Part shown: positions 9,371 to 21,962 of the stretch, one piece after another
How the letters are laid out: each line of letters opens with the position of its first letter
Position numbering within the stretch: position 1 is the stretch's first letter
Origin: Trichobilharzia szidati
Lineage: Eukaryota; Platyhelminthes; Trematoda; Strigeidida; Schistosomatidae
Assembly (NCBI GenBank): GCA_944472155.2
Contig: OX235273.1
Coordinates: 101,888,582-101,952,581 of the forward strand
DNA: 64,000 nucleotides
Reading direction: 5' to 3'
The notes under the pieces: generated by a model
Databases searched by the model: none
Seen by the model: the letters and a program-made list of their open reading frames with translations, nothing else
What the model was told of the DNA's origin: nothing
Position numbers and translations under genes: made by a program

Positions 9371-10885
9371 TTTTGTGCTCTATAGACGTAAGAGGAAATG
9401 ACATCTGAAACCCTGTGTAAACTTCTGTATCGGACAGGAATTAGGGTGGAGTTTAAAGCCAGCAACGCCTTCACGGATCAATCGTGTGCACTGAAGGAGA
9501 CCAACGACTAAATGTGACAAAATATTTCACCAACATCCTTTCTGAATATCTGGAAAATACGAGTAATTTCAAAGTACTTTCGCAAGGAAACAGACATAAA
9601 TCGTTTGAAAATTTTCGTATACATGCATATATATATACTTAAATCACGTGGAAAACCAAAGTGACTATGGAACTGTATGTATTTCTCTGGAAAAACAGAT
9701 TTGGTTAAGTGCGATGAAGCTTCACCAGCTCAGCATGAGAAAGTCAATTGGAAGTTCAATGAATAACCCTTCAAAATCTGTTAAAATCAACAATGGTGTT
9801 GTGTAGCATTTCTTAAAGTATTATAGAAATGTGTATCTCTCGAATCGATCAATGGCCTATTCATGATGGTTAGTGCTCGAATGTCGATGTGTCTATTGAT
9901 AAGTCTGTTGAACTCAGCTATACAGGGGTAAGAAATCTGTAGTCCACCCATCGAATCATACACCGCCTGAAGTAAACAATTCACAACTAAGAGAAGACTG
10001 GGCGTCATTGATTCAGTGGTGAAACAATCGTCAAACCTGCGAGTTGTCCGTCACTCGATTCGCGATTGACACTCTAATAAGCCTCACTCAGTTGGCAGTG
10101 AGTTGGGTAAAGAATGCATGTTGGGTGTGCAGCTACCAACCACCTCGAGTAAAACCAAGCACCAGTGTCAATGTTCTCTCGTTTTCTGAGCTTACAACCT
10201 GTCAGCAAACGAGAAGAGTGAGTGATGCTTGTCTTTCAGAAATATACATAAATGCTTCCCCCGAATGACACACACAAAACAAACCACGTCAATATTCACG
10301 CAGTGAATGATTGTACTCCACATTGAACACAACAATGAATGCATGAATGAATGTATTCATAGATGATTGACTGATTGAACGAAAGAATAAATGAATTATT
10401 GAATGAGTGAATGAGTGAGTGAGGGATCGAGTGATTTAGTGAGTGATGAATGACTCGGTGAATTAACTGAAGAGAGTGAATTTATACTCCAATATGTGAT
10501 TGGCATATTTGGATAGTTTAATTCAACACGATTGTAACTAGTCACTGACTAAATGAAATACGAGTATTTCTGCAAAACTGCAAATTGGTCATAGGATGAT
10601 CTGATGATACATAGTCTCCTCTATTCAGTAATCGATTCTCCACCACGACTATTTCACTGATTGGTTCTAGGCAGAAGAAATGAAGGAATGTTGGAAGTAG
10701 GACACACAACAACACCCTCCAGAACACGAAATATTCCGCGGCTATACTTCAAAATGCAGAGAAGCCGACCGGGCTATAAACTCAATAAATGGTTGCGAAT
10801 TAACCCTTTTCAACAGCTTCGAATACGGCTTCTTGAATATGGACACACAGTGAGAACAAAACAAGCGCTCAACCGCAAATAACTT
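9371..10885 (+). repeat. Spacer of palindrome 1: blocks B and C, copy 2
   Basis: Block C here holds the frame 10044-10268 (core MTRFAIDTLISL) and the antisense frame 9787-10008 (MTPSLLLVVNCLLQAVYDSM). A third frame, 10661-10882 (+), reads GRRNEGMLEVGHTTTPSRTR and is also found at 21153 and 33410. A GAAT/GAGT tract lies at about 10330-10460. None of the frames has a recognisable domain. Confidence 0.55.
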
Positions 10886-11465
10886 AAATTCTTCCTTAGA
10901 TATGTTATCGTCAGCCGTCCAACTGCTTCTGTTTCTTCTCTACTTCAGACCTCTTCTTGTGATCTCCTTAGTGAATTTTGTGGAATAGTTATTCAGCCCA
11001 ATGGCTTCTTCACTCTGTCTCATTTCCTCACTCAGGCTTTCTGATGTACTGCTGAGAGTTACTGCTCGGTTTGTTGGAGACTCACCTAAGCCTGCCTTCA
11101 CAGATAACGAATGAGATGAATTATTGTCGGAATATATCTAGTAGAGTGTGTTGGTGTCTTATAAACTCTAGTGTGCACTTCACCTTGAGTTCGTTTCAGT
11201 TCATAATCTAGCACGATCGCTAGAGATATGTTCTATTTGGACGCTGTGAAAGTGTCCTTCACATATCTCACCACATATTCGTAGTAGAAGTGAGTGTATT
11301 AAGAGCCATATCCACAGAAGTATCCACAGGGATAACTGTTTCAATTGAGGATATTGGTGGTCGCAATGTTATCGCTTCTCTTCGTGTATATATTCCACCA
11401 TGGAATTTGAAGACAGCAGACATCGAAGCATAATTGAATATTATACCACTTGTTTTATTGGAATT
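10886..11465 (-). repeat. Amplified-unit block A, copy 3 (inverted)
   Basis: The minus strand carries the intact 53-codon frame 11101-10940. The opposite-strand 69-codon frame is cut by a TAG near 11283 (after CTCACCACATATTCG). Confidence 0.72.
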
Positions 11466-13017
11466 ATTGTGTTCCCTACCTACTTCTCAACGAAAATCAT
11501 TCATCACTTCACCACTGAATGACTGGCACATTTCGCAACCGCGACAATACAATAGTCTGTAGCTTAAGTCAATGTCCTCATACAATCACAAATAAGATCG
11601 TACAAAAAACCTTTGTAATCAATGCGTATTTCTTATAGTACAGAACACATTGAGTACACAGGAAGCAATCAGTTCATTTCACATGATTCCATGAATGATT
11701 CCATACAGGTCACACATATTTCTATGTATCACTACCTCTCTCTCTCTTTCTTTCTATCTCTATCTATCTCCACCTCTGCCTCAACTAGGGATTCATGAAT
11801 ACCAATTGAGGTCAGAAGTACTTTAATAAATGTTCTACTAAAGCGTGCAGAGAATGAGTTATATCTTGTATTTTTTAAATCAGTGAATAATGCTCATCCA
11901 CAACATGTTGATTATATGTACTTTTATCAATAATTAAATAATTGCCATTGTAGCATTACGAACACAACATTCAGCGGAGGGACTCTTTTCAACGAATCCA
12001 TTATCATGCTGTACAATCGTGTATATATGGTGTTCATAAATTATATCCGGTGAGGGAATTGGATCATAAGTGTGAACACATGAAATAATAATCGTATGAA
12101 ATGCATTTAAATTATTTTTGATTACAATCATAGTTAAATGTCAAGTAGCAAAACAATTAATGTCATTTATAGATTAATACATAAGATGGGTGTATAGATG
12201 TTGTTGGGAGGGTGTGCATAATTATAGGATTAGTAGACGATTAGAGAATATGATACAATATGGTGTGAATTTCGGGACCTCACATGTTTTCATTTGATGA
12301 ATACACACTGAATGTGTAGAAGGCCATTCCTTGAGTATTGGAATACTAATAACAGACTACCTGTTCTTGGCTTTGATAATGAATCCCAACGAGACAGTGA
12401 GGGAGTTTAAATATTTAACAGAACGTAGGCTTTAGTAATACACTTTGTGCCACATTCACAATTTTAGACAATCTACCCATTTGCAATTCATCAATGATAC
12501 ACAAACTGACGCGCTCATTTCTCTGGGTTTGAACGTTTAATGACTCACCTGACACATCACAGTCAGTTCACACAGACATTCGAATTCATCTCTTGTAGAC
12601 TATGGAGAACTGATCACCTCAATTATCAATAGTATTATAATAAGGCTCAATATTCCTTTACCCGTACTATGGTAATCTTGACTGGTATTTCTTCGCACTC
12701 TGGAATGTTTGTGAAACCCTAAACTGGATCAACGTCTGCTTTTCTTTCCTGTTTTCTGTAGATATTTTCCGGGTGTCTGTAATCAGCGTTACTTTGTTTT
12801 CCCTGTTTACTCTTAAGATGTCTGAACAACTTTCCTCCTATTATTCATTAACTTCTTTCCATTGTTCATTTTTAACAGTTTTATTTTGTGATATCTCTTA
12901 TTCTCTCCGATCTCTTCCAAGTGGTTGCCACAAATTTGTGCTTCGTTCGTAGCTAAGTTCGTCAGTTCCTGTTTTGATGTCTACATATCTTATTCTCCAT
13001 GTTTGTTCATCCGCCTC
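10886..13017 (-). repeat. Palindrome 1, right arm
   Basis: This is the inverted counterpart of 7405-9370. It contains block A copy 3 (10886-11465), a CT-rich tract (11735-11775) and the fuller linker 11880-12240. The outer end is near 13017, where the match stops at GTTTGTTCATCCGC. Confidence 0.65.
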
Positions 13018-13339
13018 TCATCGACATTTTCTCTTCACTTCTTTGAGATTCATATGAAGTCTGTCTGATCTTCGCTGTGTCCATTTGTCGAAAAACATGT
13101 CACCGTGTGCATATCATTGTGCTTGTACACTCTGCCCTCAATAACCGAATCACTGATGGTGCAGAAGTTAGCGGATGTATCTCTGTTCCCATTAATCTCA
13201 CTAAGTGTGCAGTTTTCGACCACCTATGAGTTCTCTTCTTGTCTTTTCTGCTCCCAGTTTGTATTCACATCACAGATTCGCAGAAAATTGTCAGATGGCA
13301 TAAGATACAGCGAAGACAGGACTTCAAGCGAACATTGAA
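13018..13339. other. No gene recognised
   Basis: Joins palindrome 1 to block J. The 77-codon frame 13105-13338 (+) has no matching relative elsewhere in the window and no domain, so I do not call it. Confidence 0.4.
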
Positions 13340-14740
13340 TAGACTGAGGTGATGGGTAATGCGAATAGTAAACAACGACAACTAAAACAGCAAGAATCAC
13401 TAATCTCGGTTAACAGGATAAATATGTAGAAGGTGATCTCTTGCCCTAACCCAGCCAGCCTCGCCTCAAGTAATAGTGGCACGTATGAGGATGCAATAGC
13501 CAGTCAGATTCAGGAAAGCTTTGGAGACTGACATTATTCAACAAGCACTTTGGAAATGTGCTGAGTACAGCTGAGGAAATAAAATTTGGCTTCTACATAT
13601 AAAAGTAAAATCAGAGCTGGTAGATGATGGAGAGACTTATCACATGAATTGTGAAAACCATTTCAATTTGGTCCCAGAATTCGTGCGTGAATTCACTCTC
13701 TCGTTACTGAAGACCACAGGTTGAGAGAGAAAGGGAAGGCAGACAGTAACTCCAGCTGAGAACCATCCATGAACCTGTCATCCAACAAATATGTACAAGG
13801 AAAATATGGAAGGATCCGATACACTGAGTGGTGGCCACTGAGTGAGACTGCCATCCAGTCCCTTGAGTGGCATTTGAATTGGAGACAAAATGATCGCACC
13901 TGAGGATGTTACAAGAATGACAGTCGTGGATCCAGCTAAGAACTGTAGAGAACAAGATGAAATGGAGTTCTTGTCAACAGCCACTTGTGACTGACTGGAG
14001 AAGTTGAATGTTGTTATCATGAACATGTTGGAGAATTTTCATTGCACTGAATCGAAGTACCTTACTTGTAATTCCCAACACAACTTATAATTGTTTCCTT
14101 TCCTAGGTCCAAGGCTTCCTGCCGATTGCCTCCAACCACCTAATATTGTTTTTTTCGTTAATCCATGTGTCATTGATTTTTTACGAATCATTGCGCAACT
14201 AATAAATCATAAGCTCACCATATATATATATCTATATACGTTCGTATTCTTCGTTATCAAAACGTGTAATTGATGTCTGTGAAAACTGAGTTTCACCAGA
14301 TATGATGTATGGCTGACGGAATTAATAAAACACGATACTTTTCAGTTGGCCCAATCTACTTTGTATTCCAGGTGAGCTGATCGTCAGTATGGAGAGAGCG
14401 TATCTGTTGGTAAATGACTGACGGGTCTTGAAAATACTATTCGTATCGTACATGTCAAACTGGAAGTATACAGAAGCACTTATTTCACATCACAGTTATA
14501 ATGGGACACATTGTTTGTTTTACCAACTGCAGGAGTTGCTTTCTTCCCTGCCAGTATCTTAACAAACTCACTTGTTTCCACCTGTGAATATTCGAGTTTT
14601 TCTGACACTACAATACACATAAAACCTCCACAAAGTCCACGTCATTTAGGATGATTTTAACTGCAAAATATCTTCCCGCCTTCCCACTCCCCGCCATATT
14701 TTGCATTAACCAGGTTACAACAGAGAATTGTTTCATATAG
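13340..14740 (+). repeat. Repeat block J, copy 1
   Basis: This block matches, inverted, 28250-30290 and 53540-53960, and in part 42350-42480 (+) and 50560-50790 (-). On the plus strand around 13580-13720 the frame reads KSELVDDGETYHMNCENHF and then PEFVREF, and is broken by a stop in LLKTTG*. The matching frame at 53601-53167 is open. ATAT runs lie near 14220. The origin is unknown; it may be an old mobile element or part of a decayed gene. Confidence 0.5.
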
Positions 14741-14744
14741 TTTC

Positions 14745-14915
14745 ATTGGAAATTATAAGTTACAGGTAGTGGATGCATCTGTCCGAGCCATTGAAAACGA
14801 TTTTTAGCCATATCACTGATTGTTTCCAGTCACTGGATTTTATCGTCCTGAGGACTCCAACCAGGTGGTCTATACATTCCTACGTGGCTGGCTTGTACTG
14901 ACTGATGTGGCTAAA
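14745..14915 (-). mobile_element. RTE-type non-LTR remnant, 3' end
   Basis: The minus strand corresponds to the segment at 27570-27690, whose translation contains GRCKLPGWGPRNGKNQWLET, a stretch I associate with the C-terminus of schistosome RTE-like elements. Shared text includes AGCCACGTAGGAA and GACTGGAAACAAT. Only about 170 bases remain, with stops. Confidence 0.5.
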
Positions 14916-14989
14916 AATTAAATATTTGAATGACACTGAATCCGCTGATTTGACTTTTCATTAATAAACCCTGCTGAATCGTCAGCTGG

Positions 14990-15951
14990 ATGATTTCTAA
15001 TACTAATATCAGATTACCTGTTCTTTCCTTTCATACTGAATCTCAACGAGACAGTGAAGGAGTTCAAATATATAAAGTAACACAAGCTTAGTATTACACT
15101 ATATGCTACATTCACAATGTTTTTGACAATCTAAACATTAGCAATTCATCTCTGATACACAAACTGACGCGCTCATTACGTTGGGTTTGAACGTTTAATG
15201 ACTCACCTGACACATCACAGTCAGTTCACACAGACATGCGAATTCACCTCTTGTAGACTATGGAGAACAGATCACCTCAATCATCAATAGTATTTTAGTA
15301 TGGCTGAATATTTCTTTACCTGTAATATGGTAAACTTGAAAGTTATTTCCTTCGCTCTATGGATTTGTTAGTTATTTTTGATCAGTTTTTATTGTGATAT
15401 ATTCGTCAAGTTTGCTGTTTAGTTGTCGGAATCACTTAAATCAGCCAGGTGCCCATGAAAACAGTTTTTTCATCCCACATGTTTACTCTCGAAATGTATC
15501 CAACTCCTAGCGCAACTCGGATCTAATTTGGGAACTCTATTTTACGAATTGTAGCTCGGTGACTGCTCAGCTACTTGGAATGGAATTAATCACCTGTGGA
15601 TTCTAAATTGGCTAGTTCGTGAAATAATGCTCCTCACTCTTATGCCTTCAATATGCATTGACTTCAACTTGACATAGTTAACCCCACTGGTCGTGACTTC
15701 TCTTTACAGCTTAAGGACATCCATCCAGTAGCACTACAATAGGAGAATCATCAACCACCTTCAAGAGAGCAAATCTAACCTAAGTCATCTCTCTCACTGT
15801 CTTACTCAGGCAGCACTCATTCAAGTAGAAGAGGCATGGATGTGGACGCCAAATATTGATGAGATGAGATCAGGTAGGGAAATAATCGTTCATTACGCTG
15901 AAACCAGAGTGGTAATTTACAGCACTTAGGGGAATTAGCGAGATCAGGAGC
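14990..15951 (+). repeat. Repeat blocks H and K, copy 1
   Basis: It is repeated in the same orientation at 35320-36270. Shared text includes TTCAATATGCATTGACTTCAA and TCACTGTCTTACTCAGGCAG. The 104-codon frame seen in the other copy (35690-36004) is broken here. No function is recognised. The junction at about 15951 joins K to the outer end of palindrome 2. Confidence 0.6.
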
Positions 15952-16241
15952 GTTTAATTCTGGCGAAGGTGGAAGTTCCGACAATCTAAACAATTTTCTT
16001 CAATAAATCCACCAATGTAACGAAACTGGCAGGGATTTCAGTTCTCGCTCTGATTTCACACAGCAAAATGGACAACATATCCATGACATGTGAAATCACA
16101 CTCGTCACCGAGACGCCACATCGAGAGTCGAGGATATAACTACTACTGCATCCCACCACTGAATATTCACTCCCACCAGTTGTCAACCAAATATCAGTGA
16201 GCGGAAATCGGTATGCAAAACAAGGTGAATAGAAAAATATG

Positions 16242-16247
16242 TTTATT
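16242..16247 (-). terminator. Polyadenylation signal of peptide gene copy 2
   Basis: AATAAA lies on the minus strand 44 bases past the stop codon and has a T-rich downstream stretch. Confidence 0.6.
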
Positions 16248-16290
16248 GTCATATCACATTGTACAAGGTAATCAGAATCAGTGTTAAAAT

Positions 16291-16589
16291 CTATCGGGCT
16301 GCGTGCAATACAAACACAGGTGATGCGGTTCTCTGCGTTGCTGGCTATTTACCCAATCGAAGCATGCTCATTGAACCTGGTGGTAAAATGGAAGACACAA
16401 AAGACATTGAAAGCACTTCATACACAACTAGTTCATATCATAAATTGTCAGTCAGTTAGTCAGCTTGAATCACTCACGTTTGTCAATTGGAAGAGTATCG
16501 TGTACGACGGCAGTGAACACTGTGACCAATTGGATGAGGAAGATGACGATACCGATGGCTAGTCTATTCCGCAGACACTTCGACTGCAT
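16291..16589 (-). CDS. Small secreted peptide gene, MEG-like, copy 2
   Basis: Exons are 16589-16478 (112 nt), 16376-16353 (24 nt) and 16298-16291. All splice sites match copy 1 (GTGAGT, CCACCAG, GTAAAT, GCACGCAG). Exon 1 differs from copy 1 at two residues in the signal core (Gly for Asp at 13, Val for Ile at 22). Micro-exon 2 is identical and again gives R-SMSMLRL. The last exon gives Ala-Arg-stop (CCCGATAG), so the candidate mature tail is SMSMLRLAR. Transcription runs out of the left arm of palindrome 2. Downstream, the usual D/E blocks are lost at 15951, yet the short gene itself is complete. Confidence 0.62.
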
Positions 16590-16648
16590 TCTCAATTCTC
16601 TGGATGCTGATGATCACACTGTCATACACGATCGTCGTCACTCCATCG

Positions 16649-16656
16649 TATTTATA
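16649..16656 (-). promoter_or_regulatory. TATA box of peptide gene copy 2
   Basis: TATAAATA is on the minus strand, 67 bases before the ATG, the same spacing as in copies 1, 3 and 4. Confidence 0.6.
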
Positions 16657-17248
16657 CTGCTTTTCCAAACACCCACCAACCTATTCATCCTGACATATCG
16701 TAAGAGACAGAAAGACTTATCTCAGGTGTGTGTGTTTTGAGAGGAGTGGAGACTAGTGAAGCCAATGAGCACAGTTGTTCAGTTTCAATCACACCAATCA
16801 AGTCACCTCAATTCTCACCAATTGCAAATGAGGTCGCAGGAATTACGACAATTGGTCAACAATTTTCATCGTGATTGTGAATGACACAGTCTGAAATATC
16901 TGGTGGCGACACATGTTACATGGAAATAAGGATGTTGTGAGCACTACTCTTTCTTTGATTATTTGGACCTCCATTGAGCGTATTTGTGGTTAAGATTTTG
17001 AATCGATATTCGAGCAGCCGTAGCCAAGGAGCGATTTCTTGACATCAGTTCACACAGGTCAACTGTGAAAGAGTCAAATGATATCTACCAATTGAGTGCT
17101 TCTCGAGGAAGTTATACACGAGTAGAATTCGCCGTTTCCGGTGGCCACACAATTCCAATCTATGTGACAGTAATCGATCAATTTGTGCGGATGATCAAAC
17201 ATGCAGAATGAGATATGCAGACTTCAACACAGTTACTGACGAACCTTG

Positions 17249-18620
17249 CTACGAAGGAAGCACAAATTCGTGGCTGCCATACGGCAGATGTCGGGGAGAT
17301 AAAGAGACGTCAACAAGGAAACATGTTACATATGAGCAATGGAACGTTGTGAATGCGAAATGAGAGGAAACTTGTTTAGACAACTGAAGAGAAAAAAGGG
17401 AAAACACAGTACTGCCCACTAGAGACACCCGGAAAATATCTGCAGGAAAAAAGGATAGGGTAGCAGACTTTGATCCAGTTTGGGGATTCACTCACATCCC
17501 ATAGTGCAGATGAAATACCAGTAAAGATTACCATATTACGGGTAGAATAAATACTAAGACATACTAGAAAACTGTTGATAATTGAGGTAATCAATTCTCT
17601 ATTGTCTACAAGAGATGAATTCGCATCTCTGTGTGAACTGACTGTGATGTGTCAGGTGAGTCATTAAACATTCACGCCCAACGTAATGAGCGCGTCAGTT
17701 TGTGTATCAGATATGAATTGCTAATGGGTAGATTGTCTAAAATTGTGAATATGGAATGTACTGTTTTACTAAAGCTTACGTTCTGTTAAAAAGTTGAACT
17801 CACCGCCGCGTTGGGATTCACTATCAAAGCCAAGAAAAGGCAATCTGATGTTAGTAATCAACTGCTCAAGGAATTATGCAGCTGACGCTTCAGCATAGTT
17901 TATTTGAGAAAACAAAAGTCAACCCAGCGAATTAAAAGTCATTCAACTGTGAACTATTTAGTCACTGACACAATACTACTTGTCATTTCATCATCAATTT
18001 CTCCTATCTGTCATTCTGTTCTTCGTACTCATCATCCTGTGTTATGAAGAGATGACTTAATGTTCAAGAGAGACTCCAATGGCCTATTAATCATTCAGTG
18101 TGTATTCATCAAAAGAAAACATGTGACGTTCCGAAATTCACACCATATTGTATAAACTTCTATATTAATCTACTAATCCTATAATTATGCACACCCTCCC
18201 AACAACATTTATACAGCCATCTTATGTATCATTATATATACAAAATTAAATGTTTTGCTACTTGACAGATAACAATCATGATAATTACAAATAATTTCAA
18301 AATATTTCATAAGATTATTATTTCATGTGTTCACACTTTTGATCTAATTCCCTGACCGGATATAATTTCTTAAACACCATATATACACGATTGTACAGCT
18401 TGATAATGGATTCGTTGAAAAGAGCATCTTGACTGAAAATTTGGGTTCTTAATCCTACAATGGCAATTATTTAATTATTGATAAAAGTACATATAATCAA
18501 CATGTTGTGGATGAGCATTATTCACTGATTTGCAAAACACAAGATATAACTCATTCTCTGTACGCTTTAGTAGTACATTTATTAAAGTACTTCTCACCTG
18601 AATTGGTATTCATGAATCAT
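17249..18620 (+). repeat. Linker blocks G, H and I of palindrome 2, left arm
   Basis: This matches 22320-23720 inverted. It contains a stretch around 18360-18480 (GGATTCGTTGAAAAGAG) that resembles the tail of the Penelope-like insert at 31868, so this part of the unit may itself be an older Penelope remnant. No gene is called. Confidence 0.5.
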
Positions 18621-18963
18621 TAGTTGAGGCAGAGGTGGAGAGAGATAGAGATAGAAAGAGAGAGAGAGGGAGTGATACATAGAAATATGTGTGACCTGCA
18701 TGGAATCATTCATGGAATCATGTGGAATGAACTGATTGCTTCCTGTGTACTCAATGTTTTCTGTGCTATGAGAAATACGCATTGATTACAGAGGTTTATT
18801 GTATGATCTTATTTGTGATTGTATGAGGACGTTGATTTGAGCTACAGAGTATTGTATTGTTGCAGTTGCGAAATGTGCCAGTCATTCAGTGGTGAAGTGA
18901 TGAATGATTTTCGTTGAGAAGTAGGTAGGGAACATCAGACAGCTTCTGATCAGGTGAAAAGCT

Positions 18964-19560
18964 CACACAATAATTCCAATAAAACAAGTGGTATAATATT
19001 CAATTATGCTCCACGTCTGCTGTCTTCAAATTCCATGGTGAAATATATACACGAAGAGAAGCGATAACAATGCGACCACCAATATCCTCAATTGAAAGAC
19101 ATATCCTTACGGAGAGTTGGGTGGATATGGCTCTTAATACACTCACTTCTACTCCGAATATATGGTGGAGATATGTGAAGGACACTTTCACAGCGTCGAA
19201 ATAGAACATATTTCTAGCGATGGTGCTAGATTATAAACGTAGACGAACACAAGGTGAAGTGCACACTGGAGTTTATAAAGCGCCAACACACTCTACTAGA
19301 TGTATATTCAGACAACAATTCATCTCATTCGTTATCTGTGAAGGCAGGCTTAGGTGAGTCTCCAACAAACCGAGCAGTAACTCTCAGCAGTACATCAGAA
19401 AACCTGAGTGAGGAAATGAGACAGAGTGAAGAAGCCATTGTGCTGAATAACTATTCCACAAAATTCACTAATGAGATCACAAGAAGAGGTCTGAAGTAGA
19501 GAAGAAACAGAAGCAGTTGGACGGCTGACGATAACATATCTAAGGAAGAATTTAAGTTAT
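18964..19560 (+). repeat. Amplified-unit block A, copy 4
   Basis: It carries the 81-codon frame 19254-19499 (+), which begins with ATG and reads MKCTLEFIKRQHTLLDVYSD, and the antisense 69-codon frame 19209-19000. The 81-codon frame is also complete at 21431 (-) and 33688 (-). It contains AG|GTGAGT, so a spliced use is conceivable. No domain is recognised. Confidence 0.72.
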
Positions 19561-20064
19561 TTGCGGTTGAGCGCTTGTTTTGTTCTCACTGTGTGTCCAT
19601 ATTCAAGCAGCCGTATTCGAAGCTGTTAAAAAGGGTTAATTCGCAGCCATTTATTGAGTTTATAGCCCGGTCGGCTTCTCTGCATTTTGAAGTATAGCCG
19701 CGGAATATTTCGTGTTCTGGAGGGTGTTGTTGTGTGTCCTACTTCCAACATTCCTTCATTTCTTCTGCCTAGAACCAATCAGTGAAATAGTCGTGGTGGA
19801 GAATCGATTACTGAATAGAGGAGACTATGTATCATCAGATTCGTATTTTTCCAGAAATACACGTATTCAATTTAGTCAGTAACTAGTTACAATCGTGTTG
19901 AATTAAACTATCCAAATATGCCATTCACAAATTGGAGTATAAATTCACTCTCTTCAGTTAATTCACCGAGTCATTCACTCACTCACTAAATCACTCAATC
20001 ACTCACTCACTCATTCAATAATTCATTCATTCCTTCGTTCAATCAGTCAATCATGTATGAGTAC

Positions 20065-20867
20065 ATTCTTTCATGCAGGATACCTGAAACCCTGTGTGAA
20101 GGCTTGAATCGGACTGGAGTTAGGGTAGCATTTTAGCCTACTAAAGCCTTCACGGATTAGCCGCCTGCACAGGCGGACCCCAACGACCCAAACAAAATAA
20201 TGTGCCGAAACAGATTTGGTTAAGTGAAATGAAGCTACACATGACCAGCATGAGAAAGTCAATTGGAAATGCGAAAAATAACCCTTCAAAATCTGTTAAT
20301 ATCAACATTGGTGTTGTGTAGCATTTCATAAAGTATTATAGAGATGTGTATCTCTCTAATCGATCAATGGCCTATTCATGATGGTCAGTGCTCGAATATC
20401 GATGTGTCTATTGATAAGTCTGTTGCACTCAGCTATACAGGAGAAAGAAATCTGTAGTCCACCCATGGAATCATACACCACCTGAAGTAAACAATTCACA
20501 CCTAAGAGAAGACTGGGCGTCATTGATTCAGTGGTGAAACAATCACCAAACATGCGAGTTGTCCATGACTCGATTCGCGGCTGACGCTCTCCTAAGCCTA
20601 ACTCAGTCGGCAGTGAGTTGGGTGAAGAATGCATGTTGGGTGTGCAGCTACCAACCACCTCGAGTAAAACCAAGCACCAGTGTCAACGTTCTCAGGTTGT
20701 TTGAGCTTACAACCTGTAAGCAAACGAGAAGAGTGAGTGATGCTTGTCTTTCAGAAATATACACAAATGCTTCTCCGAATGACGAACACAAAACAAACCA
20801 CGTCAATATTCACGCAGTGAATGATTGTACTCCACATTGAACACAAAAATGAATGCATGAATGAATG
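20065..20867 (+). repeat. Spacer of palindrome 2: blocks B and C, copy 3
   Basis: About 0.8 kb of unpaired DNA at the palindrome centre. The block C frame (20559-20840) reads MTRFAADALLSLTQSAVSWV. On the other strand 20673-20356 is open for 105 codons, including MTPSLLLGVNCLLQVVYDSM. Only one of the two overlapping frames could be real; neither has a domain. Confidence 0.6.
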
Positions 20868-21369
20868 TATTCATAGATGATTGACTGATTGAACGAAGGA
20901 ATGAATGAATTATTGAATGAGTGAGTGAGTGATTGAGTGATTTAGTGAGTGAGTGAATGACTCGGTGAATTAACTGAAGAGAGTGAATTTATACTCCAAT
21001 TTGTGAATGGCATATTTGGATAGTTTAATTCAACACGATTGTAACTAGTTACTGACTAAATTGAATACGTGTATTTCTGGAAAAATACGAATCTGATGAT
21101 ACATAGTCTCCTCTATTCAGTAATCGATTCTCCACCACGACTGTTTCACTGATTGGTTCTAGGCAGAAGAAATGAAGGAATGTTGGAAGTAGGACACACA
21201 ACAACACCCTCCAGAACACGAAATATTCCGCGGCTATACTTCAAAATGCAGAGAAGCCGACCGGGCTATAAACTCAATAAATGCTGCGAATTAACCCTTT
21301 TTAACAGCTTCGAATACGGCTGCTTGAATATGGACACACAGTGAGAACAAAACAAGCGCTCAACCGCAA

Positions 21370-21962
21370 ATAACTTAAATTCTTCCTTAGATATGTTATC
21401 GTCAGCCGTCCAACTGCTTCTGTTTCTTCTTTACTTCAGACCTCTTCTTGTGATCTCATTAGTGAATTTTGTGGAATAGTTATTCAGCCCAATGGCTTCT
21501 TCACTCTGTCTCATTTCCTCACTCAGGTTTTCTGATGTACTGCTGAGAGTTACTGCTCGGTTTGTTGGAGACTCACCTAAGCCTGCCTTCACAGATAACG
21601 AATGAGATGAATTGTTGTCTGAATATACATCTAGTAGAGTGTGTTGGCGCTTTATAAACTCCAGTGTGCACTTCACCTTGTGTTCGTCTACGTTTATAAT
21701 CTAGCACCATCGCTAGAAATATGTTCTATTTCGACGCTGTGAAAGTGTCCTTCACATATCTCCACCATATATTCGGAGTAGAAGTGAGTGTATTAAGAGC
21801 CATATCCACCCAACTCTCCGTAAGGATATGTCTTTCAATTGAGGATATTGGTGGTCGCATTGTTATCGCTTCTCTTCGTGTATATATTTCACCATGGAAT
21901 TTGAAGACAGCAGACGTGGAGCATAATTGAATATTATACCACTTGTTTCCTTGGAATTATTG
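21370..21962 (-). repeat. Amplified-unit block A, copy 5 (inverted)
   Basis: The 81-codon frame is intact at 21676-21431 and the 69-codon frame at 21721-21930 (+). They differ from copy 4 at a single residue (Gly for Val in the 81-codon frame). Confidence 0.72.

Larger units (their letters stand above)
15952..20064 (+). repeat. Palindrome 2, left arm (about 4.1 kb)
   Basis: It is the reverse complement of 20868-25022. Pairs of matching positions sum to about 40930-40975 along the whole length (ATG 16589 with 24382, block A 18964 with 21962, the inner GAAT tract 20031 with 20897), so there are only small insertions or deletions. It carries peptide gene copy 2, block A copy 4 and an inverted part of block C. 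Confidence 0.8.
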